Below, piece after piece: positions 60,380-64,000 of a stretch of 64,000 nt of DNA. The notes under the pieces were generated by a model. It was given only the letters and a program-made list of their open reading frames with translations. It did not search any database and was not told where the DNA came from. Source of the DNA: Paraphysomonas bandaiensis (Eukaryota > Chrysophyceae); NCBI GenBank assembly GCA_965644295.1, contig CBFFRP010000071.1, positions 124,001 to 188,000 of the forward strand. The letters run 5' to 3'. The position numbers were made by a program, and so were the translations under genes. Every line of letters starts with the position of its first letter. The stretch's first letter is position 1.

Positions 60380-60944
60380 CTACATACATACATACATACA
60401 TACATACATACATACATACATACATACATACATACATACATACATACATACATACATACATACATACATACATACATACATACATACATACATACATACA
60501 TACATACATACATACATACATACATACATACATACATACATACATACCTACCTACCTACCTACCTACCTACCTACCTACCTACCTACCTACCTACCTACC
60601 TACCTACCTACCTACCTACCTACCTACCTACATACATACATACATACATACATACATACATACATACATACATACATACATACATACATACATACATACA
60701 TACATACATACATACATACATACATACATACATACATACATACATACATACGTACATACATACATACATACATACATACATACATACATACATACATACA
60801 TACATACATACATACATACATACATACATACATACATACATACATACATACATACATACATACATACATACATACATACATACATACATACATACATACA
60901 TACATACATACATACATACATACATACATACATACATACATACA
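60380..60944. repeat. Compound (ATAC)n-(CTAC)n-(ATAC)n microsatellite, 565 bp
   Basis: ATAC run, then a CTAC block at about 60,547-60,630, then a long ATAC run. It reads GTAT on the NOC2 strand, and its near edge is 107 bp from the NOC2 start codon. Confidence 0.97.
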
Positions 60945-61102
60945 TTCGTACGTACGTACATACTGCTGTGTATGCACCAGATTATGGGTTCTGCCCCTTG
61001 TCTCGATGTCTTTTTTGTTCCTAGAGTTAGTGTATCCACTGTAAAAAGCCGTGTGTTGTCTTCTGATAATTAAGCAGCTGTTATCTGTATAGTTTTCTCA
61101 TC

Positions 61103-61569
61103 ATGAGTTGCGAAGTTGATAAACCATCGCCTCCTGTCCTGTGCGGGTATTTGACCAAACTGAAACACAAACGATCTGTTTTTGGCTCGTGGACGAAGCG
61201 TTACTTTGAAGTAAATGAAAGTCGAGAACGTATTGAATATTTTCGTACGAAGCCTCAATGTGTAGACGATGCTACTCCATCTGGTTTCATTAATTTATCG
61301 GAAGTTGATGCCGTGCGAAAGTATGAAGGGAACGCCTTTCAGGTCGCCTGTTTTAATGCATTGTTGCCATGGAACTAATTATTGTTTAGATTGAGGCTGG
61401 TCCGTATGTTTTATTTTTAAAAACTGGCAGTGCAGCTGAACATGCCTGCTGGGTTCAAGGTCTTCAGAATTATGTCGAGCAACGCCGCGAGTATGATCGC
61501 ATGGCCAGTGCCCGTGAAGTATCAATGCAAGAAACCGCATGCAGCGATGATAATGCACTGAATTATTGA
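61103..61569 (+). CDS. Small PH-domain protein
   Basis: Exons 61103-61342 and 61390-61569 (47-nt intron), 139 residues. The protein is essentially one pleckstrin-homology domain. Strand 1 reads VLCGYLTKLKHKRSVFGSWTKRYFEV, a KxGxxxxxWxxRxFxL-type phosphoinositide-binding start, and the invariant Trp of the final helix is in HACWVQGLQNYVEQR. Single-PH proteins bind membrane phosphoinositides and can act as adaptors or dominant regulators. No catalytic domain is attached. Start codon is the first ATG. Confidence 0.85.
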
Positions 61570-62244
61570 TGAGCTCTATATTCAACAATTATGACTTGAA
61601 TTAATATAATCTGAAGTACATGTGTTGTGTCTTTTTTTGTTATATTTTGTTTTTCTTGTTTCTATCACTTCTGATTCGAATGATAATAATATATTTCATT
61701 TATTTGCACTGATCATTTCCCGTCTTCGTTTATCGTGACTATTAAAATATGGTTTAGGATAAAAGTTACGGATTAATGCATGCATGTCAGCCGTTGAGAA
61801 ATATTATGATATAGATGCCGCCCGACCCACCTGCTAGAGATGTATGCAGTGCTATTATATTGTGGAAGTGAAGAGTATCATAGTGCAATATATATATATT
61901 GCATATTGCAGTAGTAGAGATGGTTTATAATATATTTGAATATATTGCTGGAGCCCACTATAAACTTCACATACTTCTATAGAACATCTAACGAATTCGC
62001 AGACAGTAACGTCTACCTTCTACGAATTAATTGCGCGAATTTGACCTTTTATTTTCACCATTCCAAGAGGCTAACCACCGCTCGCCTGCGTATTGCCTCC
62101 AATTAACTACTAAAACTCTGATCTTTTGCACTGATATTACGTAGTCCCCTAATCTGTAATTATGTCATCTCTCGGTTACATACTACACCCCCATTATACC
62201 CATCCATGCATACAGCTGACTATGCTTAATTATTTTTAGTCGTG
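61570..62244. other. Intergenic, no gene seen
   Basis: AT-rich sequence between the PH gene and its decayed copy. No coding features. Confidence 0.4.
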
Positions 62245-62395
62245 CTGCATGAGTTGAAATTTTCCCATCTGTATGAATATTACATTTAACTACTTGGTCT
62301 AGCGGATCAAATACCTTTAACATCAAACTTCAATCTGTAGAACATGTTACACCATCTGATTTTATTAATTTATCAGAAGTGAAAGATGTACGTTG
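62245..62395 (+). pseudogene. Decayed duplicate of PH gene exon 1
   Basis: Sequence at about 62,325-62,392 matches the PH gene around its SGFINLSEVDAVR segment, here reading SDFINLSEVKDVR, with a stop soon after. A weaker match to the start codon region (ATGAGTTG) lies near 62,249. The intervening part is eroded. Confidence 0.6.
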
Positions 62396-63450
62396 ATCCA
62401 TACATAGTTATGAATACTTAATGTGTACGGGTTTAGAGAGTGAATGAATGACAGTTGCCTGTACGAGCAGTCAGTAAGTAGTCCGACTCGAAGGTATTAC
62501 TATATATTCCACTGTGCTGCTCACTTACTACAGTATTTTTGTAAATTGTAGTATCAGATAAGCTGCCCAACTTGAGTGTTTACTTAGGTACTCGCATAGT
62601 GATGCAACGCCTAATCAATATTTGTCGAACGAACACACCATGTATATTACGGCTGTAAGTAAGTGGTCGGCACATTAATAGGATTGTTGCAATGAATAGT
62701 ACATATGTAATTTTGTTATCGTCATGTTTATTCATCGATAGTGATGTAATCTTTTATCAGACAATGATACTGTACGTTTAGTATAGCTACACGATCATAT
62801 GCTGCTGATAGTTTCATCGCACATTCACTCGGTCTAACCAATAGAGTGGCGATCAACAGCTACTGGGACTGTATATGAGATCACATGCATCATAACAACA
62901 AGAGAAACAGATGAATGTCCATAGCAGTCCCTCATCACTGTGTTCTAATAATGCGTGTCAGTCGCATCATGCCGACAGACATATAGGTGTTATATGAAGA
63001 GTAGAGCTGTGCCTTGTTATGTCCCTCACACACTAGCTAAAGGTGTGTGCATATCTCCTGCATCATGTTAAACAGCAGGGTCTACTGGTGGACATATACA
63101 GCAGATACGTATATATATACAGCAGTATACAGAACGAACATCTAGAATGTGTACAAGAATGACCAAAGAAAAAAACACTAATTTTCAGCACCATAAAAAG
63201 GTGATTTTTAAGTGATACATCACACTGATATAGAAATACAGCACAGCAGGCATAGAGAGTGGGATGATGTGTTCGTAGTATTGAATATTCTGCCATTCAT
63301 ACGTGTGTTCTGTGGTGCATAGTATATGTACTGCTGTACTCAGTCCTGTTCTATATGACTGTACATGTATATAGAGGAACACTGCGCATATATAATAACA
63401 TATTCACCTTAAGAACATCTGAGACATATCTACTCTGTGTATATTCTAAC
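62396..63450. other. AT-rich intergenic, no gene seen
   Basis: About 1 kb without convincing coding sequence, upstream of the WW-domain gene. Confidence 0.4.
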
Positions 63451-63891
63451 ATGTTTGCACTCGTAACGGGAAGGCATATATTAAGGCGAGCTCACACATC
63501 CGCTCCATGCGCCCCTCACATCCGACTACTGTGCTCTCGACACGGCAGTCCTGTTAACTCTGTCGCCAATCCCGAGCCATCTAAAGTAGATGATGCGTGG
63601 GTGGAAGTAAAGGATGAGGGGAGTGGACAGTACTATTGGTGGAATAAAATGACCAATGAAACAACGCATTTAGGTGCTCCTCGACCACAGTCTAGTGATG
63701 TTGCGAACACATCGCAAGCTCCACCTCCAGCACAGCAAGGAGGTGGTATGATGTCCGAATTCGGCAGCATGGTTGCGCAGGGAATGGCGTTTGGAGCAGG
63801 GTCGTCGATAGCCCACAATGTAATCGGCTCGATATTTGGCGGATCATCAGGCCATGATGATCATCCAGATGATGACGGTGTCGACATATAA
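63451..63891 (+). CDS. Putative mitochondrial WW-domain protein with CHCHD2/10-like segment
   Basis: Single exon, 146 residues, starting at MFALVTGRHILRRAHTSAP, an Arg-rich, acid-free N-terminus typical of mitochondrial presequences. A WW domain follows (DDAWVEVKDEGSGQYYWWNK then TTHLGAP; the second Trp position is occupied by His-Leu, so it is atypical). A Pro/Gln linker leads to a Gly/Ala-rich helix (MVAQGMAFGAGSSIAHNVIG SIFGG) that resembles the conserved hydrophobic segment of CHCHD2/CHCHD10. The cysteine-rich CHCH part of those proteins is absent and the tail is acidic. An upstream in-frame ATG at 63,355 is possible but less likely. Role unknown. Confidence 0.7.
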   Translation: MFALVTGRHILRRAHTSAPCAPHIRLLCSRHGSPVNSVANPEPSKVDDAWVEVKDEGSGQYYWWNKMTNETTHLGAPRPQSSDVANTSQAPPPAQQGGGMMSEFGSMVAQGMAFGAGSSIAHNVIGSIFGGSSGHDDHPDDDGVDI

Positions 63892-64000
63892 GTAATGAAA
63901 TGTGATAATAATTGGCCTTAATAAGGATATATTTTTTTTAATTCAGTGCTTTCTTGGAGCTATTTATGCAAGCTAAGTAAGCTTTTACAGTGAATAGGTG
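63892..64000. other. 3' flank to window end
   Basis: AT-rich 3' flank of the WW gene; nothing recognised before the window ends. Confidence 0.4.

Noticed and set aside
60547-60630. (CTAC)n block considered as telomere-like DNA
   Set aside because: The unit is 4 bp and lies inside an ATAC microsatellite between two normal genes; no telomeric TTAGGG or TTTAGGG pattern.
1-64000. CRISPR arrays, operons, ribosome-binding sites, rRNA genes or tRNA genes
   Set aside because: Spliced genes show that this is eukaryotic nuclear DNA; no rRNA was recognised, and I could not fold any convincing tRNA cloverleaf by eye (a tRNAscan run would settle it).

Overview
This window is nuclear DNA from a microbial eukaryote. 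Genes are split by short GT-AG introns (mostly 35-55 nt, a few longer), standard stop codons are used, and gene-rich blocks alternate with AT-rich gaps full of decayed transposons and tetranucleotide microsatellites. A protein with a two-component receiver domain, a cobalamin-dependent methionine synthase, a two-pore cation channel and a large NTPase-TPR protein together suggest an algal or protist lineage. A stramenopile is my best guess, but this is inference from gene content and not proven here.

Layout. 1-3,701 (-): two-pore-type cation channel, 3' end cut by the window. 4,135-7,747 (+): P5-type ATPase, head to head with the channel. 7.8-10.9 kb: degenerate retroelement debris, a 59-bp hairpin and a (GTAT)n tract. 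10,913-19,549 (+): intronless methionine synthase whose homocysteine- and folate-binding modules occur three times in tandem. 19.6-22.4 kb: repeats, including a retroposed element with clear target-site duplications. 22,420-29,347 (-): giant NTPase/TPR/coiled-coil protein. 29,971-30,621 (+): small unknown protein. 31,076-35,169 (-): ER protein fusing an OS-9-like MRH lectin domain to an EDEM-type GH47 mannosidase and a PA domain. 36,024-38,262 (+): response-regulator protein. 38.3-40.6 kb: hAT-like MITE carrying a nested retroposon tail. 40,653-43,008 (+): CH-domain/WW-like protein. 43,585-45,795 (-): splicing factor SF1/BBP. 46,412-46,693 (+): small tail-anchored protein. 46.7-57.0 kb: transposon graveyard with a second hAT-like MITE and a three-layer nest (5'-truncated non-LTR retrotransposon, a 4.4-kb insert, and inside that a foldback element with 1.1-kb arms). 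57,702-60,273 (-): NOC2. 61,103-61,569 (+): PH-domain protein, with a decayed copy near 62.3 kb. 63,451-63,891 (+): putative mitochondrial WW protein with a CHCHD2/10-like segment.

Functional themes are housekeeping: ER-associated degradation, branch-point recognition, 60S ribosome biogenesis, C1/methionine metabolism and endolysosomal cation transport. Several genes form divergent pairs sharing a short intergenic region (channel/ATPase, SF1/tail-anchored protein, NOC2/PH protein). The two strongest novelties are the MRH-GH47-PA fusion, which joins the mannose-trimming and mannose-reading steps of ERAD in one chain, and the in-frame triplication of the methionine synthase N-terminal half. I identified gene families by reading motifs; no database search was possible.
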